From Sphingosinicella sp. (GTDB lineage Bacteria > Pseudomonadota > Alphaproteobacteria > Sphingomonadales > Sphingomonadaceae): a stretch of DNA of 64,000 nucleotides. The first letter of the stretch is position 1. Each line of letters starts with the position of its first letter. The notes below the pieces were generated by a model that ran no database searches, was not told where the DNA came from, and was given only the letters and a program-made list of their open reading frames with translations. Of the stretch, positions 33,653 through 41,765 are shown piece after piece. Made by a program: the position numbers and the translations under genes. Location of the stretch: the NCBI RefSeq assembly GCF_013911755.1, contig NZ_JACESP010000001.1:271420-335419 (forward strand), written 5' to 3'.

Positions 33653-34179
33653 GCGAATTCGTGCGCATACTGGCGCTGGACGAGATCGGCGCGGGTGTCG
33701 AACGCCGTATCACGGCAAATCCGCAGGAGCGTGCCGCGCTTGCCGCGCGCTTCGATCTGCGGTCGCTGGACCGGCTGGATGCCGTGCTGACAGCCACGCC
33801 TGCGCCCGGCGGCGTCCGCCTGACCGGTCGTATCGAGGCCGAAGCGGTGCAGGCCTGCGTTACTTCCGGCGAGGATGTTCCGGCGCACATAGACGAACCT
33901 GTGGCACTGCTGTTCCTGCACGATCTCGGGCCGGCCGGCGATGAGGTCGAGCTTCACGAGGCGGACTGCGACGTGCTGCCCATCGAAGGGCGGAGCATCG
34001 ACCTCGGAGAAGCTGCCGCGCAGACCTTTGGTCTTGCGCTCGACCCCTATCCGCGCGCGTCTGCCGAGGTGCTCGCTGCGGCGCGCAAGCGGCTTTTGAG
34101 CGAGGAAGAGGCAGCGGCGCGCGAGGCTGCCGAAAAGGCAAACGCAAGCCCGTTCGCGGTCTTGAAGCGCAACAGCTGA
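33649..34179 (+). CDS. YceD/DUF177 family protein
   Basis: A 176-residue DUF177 (YceD) protein. In plants and bacteria this family is linked to 23S rRNA accumulation or processing. It shows ITANPQERAALAARFDL, VRLTGRIEAEAVQACVTSGEDVPAHIDEP with the conserved Cys-x2-Ser-like core, and a Glu/Ala-rich tail. Often the gene precedes rpmF and plsX; here rpmF is not next to it, and a 223-base gap with hairpins follows before ssb. It overlaps the bc1 chaperone gene by 4 bases. Confidence 0.9.
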   Translation: MSEFVRILALDEIGAGVERRITANPQERAALAARFDLRSLDRLDAVLTATPAPGGVRLTGRIEAEAVQACVTSGEDVPAHIDEPVALLFLHDLGPAGDEVELHEADCDVLPIEGRSIDLGEAAAQTFGLALDPYPRASAEVLAAARKRLLSEEEAAAREAAEKANASPFAVLKRNS

Positions 34180-34187
34180 AAAGGAGT

Positions 34188-34220
34188 GCAAGACCGGGAA
34201 GCGTGGCTCCCCGGTCTTGC
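34188..34220. terminator. Hairpin after the DUF177 gene
   Basis: An 11-base perfect stem (GCAAGACCGGG with CCCGGTCTTGC) and an 11-base loop begin 8 bases after the stop. No T-tract follows on the plus strand. It probably ends or stabilises the chaperone-DUF177 transcript. The rest of the gap to 34349 has weaker inverted repeats (34278-34284 with 34305-34311) and no supported gene. Confidence 0.55.
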
Positions 34221-34348
34221 GTGAGATCAGAGACATGGGACTCTGGTATGGGCGAGAGCCGTTGCCCACGCGGCATCCTCTGCAAGCCCTGTGCCAGCGG
34301 CGAATGCAGAGACCGTCTCTGAACGCGGCCAACCCCTTGAATGGTTAA

Positions 34349-34377
34349 TAAAAAGGGCGCCCGAACGGACGCCCCTT
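34349..34377 (-). terminator. Rho-independent terminator of ssb
   Basis: On the minus strand GGGGCGTCCG and CGGGCGCCC form a 9-10 base stem with one G-T pair, followed by TTTTTATT. It lies about 25 bases after the ssb stop. Confidence 0.85.
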
Positions 34378-34402
34378 CAAACTGTAAATCGTGCCGACAG
34401 AC

Positions 34403-34900
34403 TCAGAACGGCACGTCGTCGTCGAGATCGTCGTCGAAGCTCGGCCGGCTGCCCTGGCGCGATCCGCCGCCGCTTGCGCCGCCGAAGCCGCCGCCCGATC
34501 CGCCACTCGGCCCACCGCCGCCGTAGTTGCCGCCGCCACCGCCTTCACCGCGGCCATCGAGCAGGGTCAGCTCGCCGCGGAAACGCTGCAGTACTACCTC
34601 TGTGGTGTAGCGGTCCTGACCGGACTGGTCCTGCCACTTGCGGGTCTGCAACTGGCCCTCGACATAGACCTTGCTGCCCTTCTTCAGGTACTGCTCGGCA
34701 ACGCGCGCTAGGTTCTCGTTGAAGATCACGACGTTGTGCCACTCGGTCTTCTCGCGGCGTTCGCCGCTCGCCTTGTCGGTCCAGTTTTCGGATGTGGCGA
34801 TGCGCATGTTCACGACCTTGCCGCCGCTGCCCATCGTGCGCACTTCCGGGTCCGCGCCGAGATTGCCGATCAATATGACCTTGTTGACGCTGCCCGCCAT
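34403..34900 (-). CDS. ssb: Single-stranded DNA-binding protein
   Basis: A 165-residue SSB. The OB-fold (1-110) begins [20 protein letters not shown] and contains [22 protein letters not shown] and [12 protein letters not shown] flexible Gly-rich linker (about 115-150) leads to the acidic tip [10 protein letters not shown] that recruits repair and replication partners. It lies on the minus strand 24 bases downstream of feoB, but has its own ribosome binding site (AAGGAC); a separate promoter inside or before that short gap is uncertain. A strong terminator follows. Confidence 0.97.
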   Translation of the reverse strand: MAGSVNKVILIGNLGADPEVRTMGSGGKVVNMRIATSENWTDKASGERREKTEWHNVVIFNENLARVAEQYLKKGSKVYVEGQLQTRKWQDQSGQDRYTTEVVLQRFRGELTLLDGRGEGGGGGNYGGGGPSGGSGGGFGGASGGGSRQGSRPSFDDDLDDDVPF

Positions 34901-34924
34901 GCCTTGTCCTTGTTCGCTTGGGGA

Positions 34925-36778
34925 TCAGCCGATGAGTGCCCGGCTGATCCAGTACGTGAGTCCGGCCATGACATAGGCAAGAGCGAACAGGTACGCAAAC
35001 ATGAACAGCGGCCACTTCCACCCGTTGGTCTCGCGCTTCACCACGGCGAGCGTCGAGATGCACTGCGGGGCGAACACAACCCACGCGAGGAAGGCAAGCG
35101 CGGTGGGCAGGGGCCACGCCGTGCGCAGCCGTTCGACAAGGCCTTGCTGCAAGGCTTCGTCGTCGTCGGCCTGCAGGCTGTAGATCGTGCCGAGCGCCGC
35201 CACGGAGACTTCGCGCGCGGCGAGCGTGGGCAGCATGGTCATGCTGATCTCGTGATTGAAGCCGATGGGAGAGAACACCACTTCGAGCGCGCTGCCGATG
35301 CGCCCCGCGATCGAATATTCGATCGGGGATTCGTCGGAGCCTTCGGGGGGCACCGGATAGCTTGCGAACGCCCACAGCAGGATCGTCGAGGCGAGGATGA
35401 TGCCGCCGGCGCGCTTCATGAAGACGACGCCGCGCTGCCAAAGGCCAATGATAAGGTCGCGAAGGACCGGCCACTGGTATTTCGGCATCTCCATCATGAA
35501 GCCGCTGCCGGCGCCGCGCGTTACCGTGCGTCGCAGCACCAGCGCCGCCACCATCGCGCCAACGATGCCGAAGAGATAGAGGCCGAACAGTACGAGGCCC
35601 TGCAGGTTCGCGAAGCCCACCTGCCGATCGGGGATGAACGCGGCGATCATTACGGCGTAGACCGGAAGCCGCGCCGAGCACGTCATCAGCGGCGCGATCA
35701 GAATGGTGGTCAACCGGTCCTTCGGGTCGTCGATGCTGCGCGTCGCCATGATGCCGGGAATCGCGCAGGCGAAGGAGGAGAGGAGGGGGATGAACGCGCG
35801 CCCGTTGAGGCCCACATAGGCCATCAGCCGGTCCATCAGGAACGCCGCGCGCGTCATGTAGCCCGATTGTTCGAGCACGAGGATGAACGCGAACAGGATC
35901 AGGATCTGCGGCAGGAACACCACCACGCCGCCGACGCCGGCGAGCACGCCGTCCACGATCATCGATTCCACCCAGCCTTCGGGGATCACGCTGGCCGCGA
36001 TGGCCTGAAGCGCGGCGATTCCGTCCTCGATCCACGCCATCGGCGCTTCGGCCCAGGCGAACACCGCCTGGAACATGATGAACAGCAGCACGGCTAGGAT
36101 CACGGGTCCAAACACGGGATGGAGAGCGACATTGTCGATGCGGCGTGTCGCGGCTCCCGCGCCGCCGGAAAGCGTGGTCACCGCGTCGGCGATGCGCTGC
36201 GCCTCGTGCTGCAGCGCGCGAATGTCAGCGCCCGGTCCCGCGGGCACGGCCTCGCGCATCAGCATCGTCGCCGTTTCCTGCCCCAGATCGGCAAGACCAC
36301 GCCGTCGCACGGCAACGGTCGGCACCACGGGAAGCCCGAGAAGCTGGGAGAGCCTCGCCGTGTCGACCTTCGTGCCGTCGCGGTCGGCAAGGTCGATCAT
36401 GTTGAGCGCGACAACCATCGGCCGCCCGAGCCGCGCGAGTTCGAGCACGAATCGCAGGTGGTTGCGCAGGTTGGTGGCATCCACCACGCAGATGATGGCG
36501 TCCGGCGCCCGCTCGATGCCGTGCTCGCCCATCAGAACGTCGCGCGTCACCTGCTCGTCGGGGGAATGCGGGCTGAGGCTGTAGGTGCCGGGCAAGTCGA
36601 CGATCTCGACGTTCGAACCGTCGGGCAGCTGCATGGCACCGACCTTGCGCTCCACGGTGACGCCCGGATAGTTGCCGACCTTCTGCCGCGCGCCGGTCAG
36701 TGCGTTGAACAAGGATGTCTTGCCGGCATTGGGGTTGCCGACCAACGCCACCATCGGCACGGTGGTCACGGCATTCAT
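34925..36778 (-). CDS. feoB: Ferrous iron transporter FeoB
   Basis: A 617-residue Fe2+ transporter. The N-terminal G-protein domain has VGNPNAGKTSLFNALTG (G1), VDLPGTYSL (G3) and NMIDLAD (G4). Two Gate domains follow within the membrane part, with SSFACAIPGIMATR, TCSARLPVYA and the late FAPQCISTLAVVKRE holding the conserved Cys. It is somewhat shorter than E. coli FeoB and lacks the C-terminal FeoC-like end. ATG 36778 overlaps the feoA stop by 4 bases, so feoA-feoB is an operon. Confidence 0.97.
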   Translation of the reverse strand: MNAVTTVPMVALVGNPNAGKTSLFNALTGARQKVGNYPGVTVERKVGAMQLPDGSNVEIVDLPGTYSLSPHSPDEQVTRDVLMGEHGIERAPDAIICVVDATNLRNHLRFVLELARLGRPMVVALNMIDLADRDGTKVDTARLSQLLGLPVVPTVAVRRRGLADLGQETATMLMREAVPAGPGADIRALQHEAQRIADAVTTLSGGAGAATRRIDNVALHPVFGPVILAVLLFIMFQAVFAWAEAPMAWIEDGIAALQAIAASVIPEGWVESMIVDGVLAGVGGVVVFLPQILILFAFILVLEQSGYMTRAAFLMDRLMAYVGLNGRAFIPLLSSFACAIPGIMATRSIDDPKDRLTTILIAPLMTCSARLPVYAVMIAAFIPDRQVGFANLQGLVLFGLYLFGIVGAMVAALVLRRTVTRGAGSGFMMEMPKYQWPVLRDLIIGLWQRGVVFMKRAGGIILASTILLWAFASYPVPPEGSDESPIEYSIAGRIGSALEVVFSPIGFNHEISMTMLPTLAAREVSVAALGTIYSLQADDDEALQQGLVERLRTAWPLPTALAFLAWVVFAPQCISTLAVVKRETNGWKWPLFMFAYLFALAYVMAGLTYWISRALIG

Positions 36779-37047
36779 TCGGCGGCCTCGGCCTGTACCC
36801 CGGCAGGTATAACGTTGACCTCGATCAGCCGCGATGCGGCCTTGCGCAATGCGATGACATTGCTGCCCACGCGCAACGCGATCGGGCAACCGCCGATAAG
36901 GCCGCGGTGCAGCAGCTCGATCTCGATGCCCTCGTCGAATCCCATTTCACGCAGACGCAGCGCCTCGGCGGCGTGCGTACCGGTTTCCCTGATCTTCACG
37001 ATGCTGGCGGTTTGCCCGACCTTGAGATCCTCGATCTGCATGAACAC
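36775..37047 (-). CDS. feoA: Ferrous iron transport protein FeoA
   Basis: A 90-residue SH3-like FeoA domain protein that associates with FeoB. Typical features are LKVGQTASIVKI, ALRLREMGFDEGIEIELLHRG and PIALRVGSNVIALRKAAS. Start at 37047 or the second Met at 37041; CAG-rich sequence upstream gives no strong preference. It overlaps feoB by 4 bases. The 67-base gap to the upstream COQ9 gene contains an imperfect Fur-like sequence. Confidence 0.93.
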   Translation of the reverse strand: MFMQIEDLKVGQTASIVKIRETGTHAAEALRLREMGFDEGIEIELLHRGLIGGCPIALRVGSNVIALRKAASRLIEVNVIPAGVQAEAAE

Positions 37048-37069
37048 TCTGATCTGCCCGTACTGTTGC

Positions 37070-37088
37070 GAGCGATTATCATGTTCAA
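37070..37088. promoter_or_regulatory. Possible Fur-binding sequence before feoA
   Basis: On the minus strand the segment ATGATAATCGCTC resembles one and a half repeats of the Fur hexamer pattern (GATAAT). It lies about 25-40 bases before the feoA start. The other half is poor, so this is only a candidate operator. Confidence 0.35.
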
Positions 37089-37114
37089 TGAGGCTTGACT
37101 AGGGCAGGCGCGAC

Positions 37115-37789
37115 CTACGCGGCAGGATAACGCAGGCGGCCGAGGAAGCGGGAGAGGCGCGGGCGGTTGCCCGCCTGTTCGCGGAACCGCATCTTGGCCT
37201 TTTCCACCTGCATGATCGTGTCGATGCGGCGGCCGAGGAACGCGAACGTTTCCGCGTCGTCCTCGCTTTCGTCCTGCAGCCAATAGAGCAGTGTCGCGGC
37301 GTAGACGCCGCCAAGCGACAGGCGCTTGGTATAATGGTTGAAGTCGGTCGCCGTGTCGCCCGCGGCGCGCCACATGGCGTCGGCGCTGCGCCACAGCGTG
37401 CGTGCCGAAAGCGCGGCGTTCTGGGGCTGTGCGAGCACGGCGAACGCGCGGCGCACGGCTTCCTTGTGCGGCCGCGCCTGTTCGATGCGGATTCGGATCG
37501 CTGTGGTGATACGTTCGCGAATCTTCATGGCGGCGGTTCCGCGCCTCTCCATCTCGGCGGCCATGTCGCGGTCTGTCTTCAGAATCCAGGCATCGATCAT
37601 CTCGGCCGCGCCGCTGGGGAACACCAGCCGCGCCCGATCCGCCGGTATGCCGACGGCCGCTGCGGCCGCATCGAGCGCCGCCGCGCTCCAGCCGTCGAAC
37701 GCCACATTGGGTAACAGCGCTTCGATCAAGATCGGACGAAGCTCGTCGAGCGTCATGTCTGCGGGCGTGATGGCGTCGGTCATGGTCAT
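37115..37789 (-). CDS. COQ9 family protein (ubiquinone biosynthesis)
   Basis: A 224-residue COQ9-type protein, a lipid-binding TetR-like fold that in mitochondria helps COQ7 hydroxylate ubiquinone precursors. Recognised by LRPILIEALLPNVAFDGWS at the start and WRSADAMWRAAGDTATDFNHYTKR, the family's best conserved block, then LSLGGVYAATLLYWLQDES. ATG 37789 (MTMTD) is chosen over an upstream in-frame ATG without a good binding site. It precedes feoA on the same strand by 67 bases; whether they share a transcript is unclear. Confidence 0.92.
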   Translation of the reverse strand: MTMTDAITPADMTLDELRPILIEALLPNVAFDGWSAAALDAAAAAVGIPADRARLVFPSGAAEMIDAWILKTDRDMAAEMERRGTAAMKIRERITTAIRIRIEQARPHKEAVRRAFAVLAQPQNAALSARTLWRSADAMWRAAGDTATDFNHYTKRLSLGGVYAATLLYWLQDESEDDAETFAFLGRRIDTIMQVEKAKMRFREQAGNRPRLSRFLGRLRYPAA

Positions 37790-37821
37790 GTGATACACGA
37801 GGCGCGTCGGCGCGTCAGCCC

Positions 37822-37850
37822 TTGCTGCACGCACGCGAATCTGCTAGATC
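37822..37850 (+). promoter_or_regulatory. Candidate promoter of rpsU
   Basis: TTGCTG at 37822-37827 and TAGATC at 37845-37850, 17 bases apart, resemble a housekeeping sigma-factor promoter. Transcription would start near 37857, giving a leader of about 80 bases. Confidence 0.4.
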
Positions 37851-37861
37851 GCGCCCTCTTT

Positions 37862-37884
37862 CCGCCGAGGCTTGCCTCCGGCGG
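37862..37884 (+). promoter_or_regulatory. Leader hairpin upstream of rpsU
   Basis: CCGCCG-AGGC and GCCT-C-CGGCGG form a 10-base stem with one bulged C, followed by CTCATTTTATT. It sits just after the candidate start of transcription and 55 bases before the rpsU ATG. It could be an attenuator, a binding site for S21 or another regulator, or the end of an upstream transcript. Confidence 0.45.
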
Positions 37885-37938
37885 CTCATTTTATTGTGCC
37901 GGGCAAACGGCAAAACTGGATTGGAGTAGACGGCCGCA

Positions 37939-38145
37939 ATGCAAATCATCGTTCGCGACAACAACGTCGATCAGGCCCTTCGTGCGCTCAAGAAGAAGCT
38001 GCAGCGTGAAGGCGTCTACCGCGAGATGAAGCTGCGCCGTCACTACGAAAAGCCCTCTGAAAAGCGTGCTCGCGAGAAGGCCGCCGCCGTTCGCCGCGCC
38101 CGCAAGCTGGAACGCAAGCGCGCCGAGCGCGACGGCGTTCGTTAA
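37939..38145 (+). CDS. rpsU: 30S ribosomal protein S21
   Basis: A 68-residue, highly basic S21. It starts [25 protein letters not shown], the alphaproteobacterial S21 beginning, and ends in an Arg/Lys/Ala-rich helix. It helps 30S subunits engage mRNA start regions. The GGAG upstream lies 12 bases from the ATG, a little far. The gene is followed by a short GC hairpin (38144-38158) and after 62 bases by the FKBP gene on the same strand. Confidence 0.98.
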   Translation: MQIIVRDNNVDQALRALKKKLQREGVYREMKLRRHYEKPSEKRAREKAAAVRRARKLERKRAERDGVR

Positions 38146-38207
38146 GCCGGTTTCCGGCTCGAAAGGGGCCGGGTCTCGTTCAGGTTTCAGGTCTGGAGTG
38201 TGCGCTG

Positions 38208-38699
38208 ATGGCGACTGTTGCGACGCGCGGTAGCGGCCTTGGCCGTTGGGTTCTGCTCATCGCGGTTCTTCTCGTCGGCATGGGCGCACTCGCATGGGCC
38301 GGAACACAGAAATTTGCGGTACCCAGCAATATGCAGACGACAGCCTCAGGCTTGATGTACGAAGTGGTCCGCGAAGCCGCCGGCCAGAAGCCGACCGCCG
38401 AGGACGTGGTGCTGGTCCACTATGAAGGTCGCCTGCTCGACGGTACCAAGTTCGATTCGAGCTACGATCGCGGCCAGCCCGCTGCCTTCCCGGTGAACGC
38501 CGTGATTCCCGGCTGGCAGGAAGGCATCCAGCTGATGTCGAAGGGCTCCAAATACCGCTTCCGCATCCCGCCGCAGCTCGCCTATGGCGCGGAAGGCGCA
38601 GGCGGCGTCATCCCGCCGAACGCGACGCTGGAGTTTGATGTCGAGCTCCTCGAAATCGCACCGCGCGAGGCTCTCGAACAGGGTGTGCTGGGTCAGTAA
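38208..38699 (+). CDS. FKBP-type peptidyl-prolyl isomerase, membrane anchored
   Basis: A 163-residue protein with one N-terminal hydrophobic helix (about residues 14-31) and an FKBP domain (about 50-155) in the periplasm. The domain has VLVHYEGRLLDGTKFDSSYDRGQPAAF, VIPGWQEGIQLMSKGSKYRFRIPPQLAYG and NATLEFDVELL, with the active-site aromatics and Asp present. It catalyses cis/trans isomerisation of prolines in exported proteins. It follows rpsU on the same strand. The helix may be a signal anchor rather than a cleaved signal peptide (no clear AxA site). Confidence 0.95.
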   Translation: MATVATRGSGLGRWVLLIAVLLVGMGALAWAGTQKFAVPSNMQTTASGLMYEVVREAAGQKPTAEDVVLVHYEGRLLDGTKFDSSYDRGQPAAFPVNAVIPGWQEGIQLMSKGSKYRFRIPPQLAYGAEGAGGVIPPNATLEFDVELLEIAPREALEQGVLGQ

Positions 38700-38704
38700 G
38701 ACGG

Positions 38705-39064
38705 CTAGTCGCAGTCGGTGAGGGTGGCTGCAGCGCCGATCGTTTCCATCACCCCATCCAGATTTTCCACGATCTCCGCGTTCCAGAACCGCAGCACGCG
38801 ATAGCCTTCGCCCTCCAGAAACCGGGTTCGCACCGCATCCGCTTCGATCTGGAACGCATGTCCGTCGCCATCGAGTTCGACAATCAGCCGCGCCCGATGA
38901 CTCGCAAAATCGGCGATGTAAGGTCCGAACGGCACCTGCCTGCGAAACCTCAATCCCGGCAGCCGTTCACGAAGCGCGGACCAAAGTATCCGTTCGAACA
39001 CGGTCGCGTCTCGCCGTAGTCGCCGTGCGCGGGGGATTGCTCCCGTCATTGGATAGCTTTTCAT
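38705..39064 (-). CDS. DUF559 (Vsr-like endonuclease fold) protein
   Basis: A 119-residue DUF559 protein with the restriction-endonuclease-like core: ATVFERILWSALRERLPGLRFRRQVPFGPYIADF, then ARLIVELDGDGHA with the catalytic Asp/Glu, and GYRVLRFWNAEI. The biological role is unknown; such genes are scattered in proteobacteria and often lie beside repeats. Here a GGTGAGGGTGGC repeat (38717-38728) encodes part of the C-terminus and an inverted copy (39068-39079) lies just upstream of the start, so the whole gene is bracketed. Confidence 0.9.
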   Translation of the reverse strand: MKSYPMTGAIPRARRLRRDATVFERILWSALRERLPGLRFRRQVPFGPYIADFASHRARLIVELDGDGHAFQIEADAVRTRFLEGEGYRVLRFWNAEIVENLDGVMETIGAAATLTDCD

Positions 39065-39067
39065 CCG

Positions 39068-39208
39068 GCCACCCTCACCCTCCCACCGCTTCGCGGCGGG
39101 CCCCTCCCTCTCCCATCAAGGGAGAGGGGATACAGACCAACCTCTCCCTTGATGGGAGAGGTTACGAAGCCTTGGCCGCAGGCCATAGGCGAAGTTGGTG
39201 AGGGTGGC
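39068..39208. repeat. MITE-like repeat element between lepB and the DUF559 gene
   Basis: The element begins with GCCACCCTCACC (39068-39079) and ends with its exact inverted copy GGTGAGGGTGGC (39197-39208). Inside are two inverted 21-base units (39107-39127 and 39141-39161, core CTCTCCCATCAAGGGAGAG), each nearly palindromic itself. A third copy of the terminal 12-mer is at 38717-38728. Similar sequences are widespread intergenic repeats; no transposase is encoded. Confidence 0.85.
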
Positions 39209-39218
39209 TGTGCCGCCG

Positions 39219-40028
39219 TTACTCTTCCCCGTCCCGCAGCGAAATCCACGCCCGGTCCCCGCGCAGCGCGGTGAACCAGCTCACCGGGTTCCAGAATCGC
39301 TGGCTGCCGTCGAGCGAGAAGGTCGTGAACTCGGCGCGGCCGATCACATTCTCGATCGGCAGCAGGCCGAGCCCGCCCTCTTCGGGTGAGAAGCGGCTGT
39401 CGGCGGAACGGTCGCGGTTGTCGCCCATCAGGAACACATGGCCCTGCGGCACGAGCACGGGCGGTGTATCGTCGGCGTAGCTGAACAGCAGGTCGAGTAC
39501 GGCATAGCTGCGCCCGCCGGGCAGCGTTTCGATGAAGCGCGGATAGCGGCAGAAGCGTGTTCCATCGGCCTCGGTCACGCGGAACTCCGGCCGCGCGCAG
39601 GGCATGTTCTCGGTTTCCAGAATCATCGTCGGCGATGCCGCCCGCTTCGGCACGGCGGTGTTGTTGAGGAAGAGCACGCCGCCCTGCATCTGTACGGTGT
39701 CGCCGGGCAGGCCGATCACGCGCTTGATCCAGTCCTTGTGGTCGCTCGGCGACTTCACGACCACGATGTCGCCGCGTTCTGGGAGCTTGCCGAACGCGCG
39801 GCCCTCCATCTTCGGCAGCACGGGCAGGAAGGGCGAGAGGTAGGAAAAGCCGTAGGGATATTTGCTGACGACGAGACGGTCGCCCACCAGAAGCGTCGGC
39901 ACCATCGATTCCGAAGGGATGAAGAAGGGCTTGGCGACGAAGGACCAGATGCCCATCACCGCGATGCCGAGGAGCGCCGCGTAGCGCAGCTCCTTCTTCC
40001 AGTCGATGCCCGGTTTCCTGCCGCTCAC
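39219..40028 (-). CDS. lepB: Signal peptidase I
   Basis: A 269-residue inner membrane protease that removes Sec signal peptides. An N-terminal helix (about residues 18-35) is followed by [19 protein letters not shown] with the nucleophilic Ser, [25 protein letters not shown] with the general-base Lys, and [15 protein letters not shown]. The frame is open further upstream, but GTG 40028 overlaps the acpS stop by 4 bases. It is the last gene of the leftward rsh-pyrE-pdxJ-acpS-lepB operon. The repeat element starts 11 bases after its stop. Confidence 0.95.
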   Translation of the reverse strand: MSGRKPGIDWKKELRYAALLGIAVMGIWSFVAKPFFIPSESMVPTLLVGDRLVVSKYPYGFSYLSPFLPVLPKMEGRAFGKLPERGDIVVVKSPSDHKDWIKRVIGLPGDTVQMQGGVLFLNNTAVPKRAASPTMILETENMPCARPEFRVTEADGTRFCRYPRFIETLPGGRSYAVLDLLFSYADDTPPVLVPQGHVFLMGDNRDRSADSRFSPEEGGLGLLPIENVIGRAEFTTFSLDGSQRFWNPVSWFTALRGDRAWISLRDGEE

Positions 40029-40432
40029 AGTGCCCGCGCCGTGATGAGCACCATCGCCTGCGCCCACGGGTGGTCGTCGGTCAGTGTCAGGTGGATGTCG
40101 AGCGTGTGTCCCTCGGGCGTGATCTCAGCAAGCCGTAGCGCCGCGCCGCCGGTCAGTGCCAGCGTCGGCTGGCCCGAGGGGAGGTTGATGACGCCCATGT
40201 CGCGCAGGAACACGCCGCGCCGGAAGCCGGTGCCGAGCGCCTTCGAGCAGGCCTCCTTCGCCGCGAAGCGCTTGGCGTAGGAGGCGGCGCGCGTCAGCAC
40301 GCGGCGTTCTGAGCGGGCGATCTCGATCTCGGTGAACACGCGGTTGATGAAGCGCACGCCGAACCGGTCGAGGCTCGACTGGATTCGCTCGATGTTGCAG
40401 AGGTCAGAGCCGAGGCCGACGACGTGTGGCAG
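40025..40432 (-). CDS. acpS: Holo-[acyl-carrier-protein] synthase, non-canonical start
   Basis: A phosphopantetheinyl transferase of about 135 residues. The best ATG/GTG/TTG start in frame (GTG 40357) would remove the N-terminal [14 protein letters not shown], whose Asp binds the catalytic Mg2+, so it cannot be right. The frame stays open upstream. GGGAG is followed after 7 bases by CTG at 40432 and after 4 bases by ATC at 40435; I use CTG 40432. Later motifs [27 protein letters not shown] (with the second metal Glu) and [12 protein letters not shown] are normal. The region overlaps the pdxJ stop or lies 3 bases after it. AcpS would activate the fatty acid and sphingolipid carrier proteins. 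Confidence 0.85.
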   Translation of the reverse strand: MPHVVGLGSDLCNIERIQSSLDRFGVRFINRVFTEIEIARSERRVLTRAASYAKRFAAKEACSKALGTGFRRGVFLRDMGVINLPSGQPTLALTGGAALRLAEITPEGHTLDIHLTLTDDHPWAQAMVLITARAL

Positions 40433-40434
40433 GA

Positions 40435-41184
40435 TCAGGCTCCCGGGGCGGTGGATGCGGCGCGGGCTTCGTCCATCAGCCGCCGCATTTCGCGGATCGC
40501 GGCGTCGAGACCGATGAACACAGCCTCCCCGACAAGGAAATGCCCGATATTGAGCTCGACGACTTCGGGAATCGCCGCGATCGGGGCCACGTTGTCGAAG
40601 CGCAGGCCGTGCCCGGCGTGCACCTCGAGGCCGCGCTTCGCCGCCAGCGTGGCGCCTGCGATCAGGCGCTCCAGCTCTTCGTCGCGTGACATACCTTCGG
40701 TCAGCGCATAGCGGCCGGTGTGCAGCTCGACGACCGCGGCACCCATTGCGGCGGATGCCTCGATCTGCTCGGGGTCGGGCTCGATGAACAGGCTCACGCG
40801 GCAGCCGCGCCCGGAGAGGCGTTCTACGAAGGTTCGCAGATTGGGCTGGTTGCCGACAACGTCGAGACCGCCCTCGGTCGTGCGCTCCTCGCGTCGCTCG
40901 GGCACGATGCAGACAGCATGCGGCGCATGGCGGAGCGCGATGTCCAGCATCTCCTCGGTCGCCGCCATTTCGAGGTTGAGCGGCAGGTCGATCTCGGCGG
41001 CGAGGCGGGCGATGTCGTCGTCGCTGATGTGCCGCCGGTCTTCGCGCAGGTGCGCGGTGATGCCGTCCGCACCCGCTGCCGCCGCGATCAGCGCTGCTTT
41101 CACGGGATCGGGATGCACGCCCCCGCGCGCGTTGCGGATCGTGGCGACGTGATCGATGTTGACGCCGAGGCGCAGCGGGCTCAC
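40435..41184 (-). CDS. pdxJ: Pyridoxine 5'-phosphate synthase
   Basis: A 249-residue TIM-barrel enzyme closing the pyridoxine ring from 1-deoxyxylulose 5-phosphate and aminoacetone phosphate. It has [19 protein letters not shown] at the start, the phosphate site [16 protein letters not shown], and [10 protein letters not shown] with [15 protein letters not shown] near the end. Product PLP is the cofactor of the serine palmitoyltransferase in this window. It overlaps pyrE by 4 bases upstream and is followed at once by acpS; pdxJ-acpS-lepB is a common alphaproteobacterial order. Confidence 0.97.
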   Translation of the reverse strand: MSPLRLGVNIDHVATIRNARGGVHPDPVKAALIAAAAGADGITAHLREDRRHISDDDIARLAAEIDLPLNLEMAATEEMLDIALRHAPHAVCIVPERREERTTEGGLDVVGNQPNLRTFVERLSGRGCRVSLFIEPDPEQIEASAAMGAAVVELHTGRYALTEGMSRDEELERLIAGATLAAKRGLEVHAGHGLRFDNVAPIAAIPEVVELNIGHFLVGEAVFIGLDAAIREMRRLMDEARAASTAPGA

Positions 41185-41765
41185 GCGGCCGCCCTCGACC
41201 CGGGCTTCACTGCGGGCAGTGCGGCGAGGTCCTGCGGCAGCCGGTCGGCGGCGTATGTCGGGACATCAAGACGGATCAGCGAATAGAGCGGCACGCCGAT
41301 GTCGGCGGCGCCGTTCGAGCGATCGACGAGGCAGCCGCCCGCGATCACCTTGCCGCCCGCCGCTTCGATGGCCGCGATGGCCTCGCGCGAGGAGAGCCCG
41401 GTCGTCACCACGTCTTCCATCATCAGTACCTTCGTGCCCGGTTCCAGCCGGAAACCGCGCCTCAGCTCGAATGTTCCCTGGGGCCGCTCGACGAACATCG
41501 AATCGACGCCGAGCGCGCGCGCCACTTCGTAACCGATGATGAGCCCGCCCATCGCGGGCGCCACCACCGCTTCGATCTGCCCGCGCAGGTCCGCCGGAAT
41601 TTTCGCTGCGAGCGCCTTTGCCAGCCGTTCGGCGCGCGCCGGGTCCATCAGCACGCGCGCGCACTGCAGGTACTTCGGCGAGCGCAGGCCGGAGGACAGA
41701 ATGAAATGCCCCTCAAGCAGCGCTTCGGCGGCGCGGAATTCCCCAAGAACCTCTTCGTCTGTCAT
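41181..41765 (-). CDS. pyrE: Orotate phosphoribosyltransferase
   Basis: A 194-residue type I phosphoribosyltransferase making orotidine 5'-phosphate in pyrimidine synthesis. The PRPP-binding motif appears as [18 protein letters not shown], and the N-terminal [20 protein letters not shown] is the family hallmark, with [15 protein letters not shown] before the PRPP loop. It starts 4 bases inside the rsh stop and ends 4 bases inside the pdxJ start, so it is fully embedded in the operon. Confidence 0.96.
   Translation of the reverse strand: MTDEEVLGEFRAAEALLEGHFILSSGLRSPKYLQCARVLMDPARAERLAKALAAKIPADLRGQIEAVVAPAMGGLIIGYEVARALGVDSMFVERPQGTFELRRGFRLEPGTKVLMMEDVVTTGLSSREAIAAIEAAGGKVIAGGCLVDRSNGAADIGVPLYSLIRLDVPTYAADRLPQDLAALPAVKPGSRAAA

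Noticed and set aside
34234-34350. 38-codon plus-strand frame in the gap between the DUF177 gene and ssb
   Set aside because: No good ribosome binding site and no recognisable sequence; considered as rpmF because of the neighbour, but the product is not ribosomal protein L32.
34545-36035. 496-codon minus-strand frame overlapping feoB and ssb
   Set aside because: It is an out-of-frame reading of feoB, running on into ssb in the wrong frame.
37870-37895. Hairpin with T-rich end as a terminator for a plus-strand transcript
   Set aside because: No plus-strand gene lies upstream (COQ9 is on the minus strand), so it is listed as an rpsU leader element instead.
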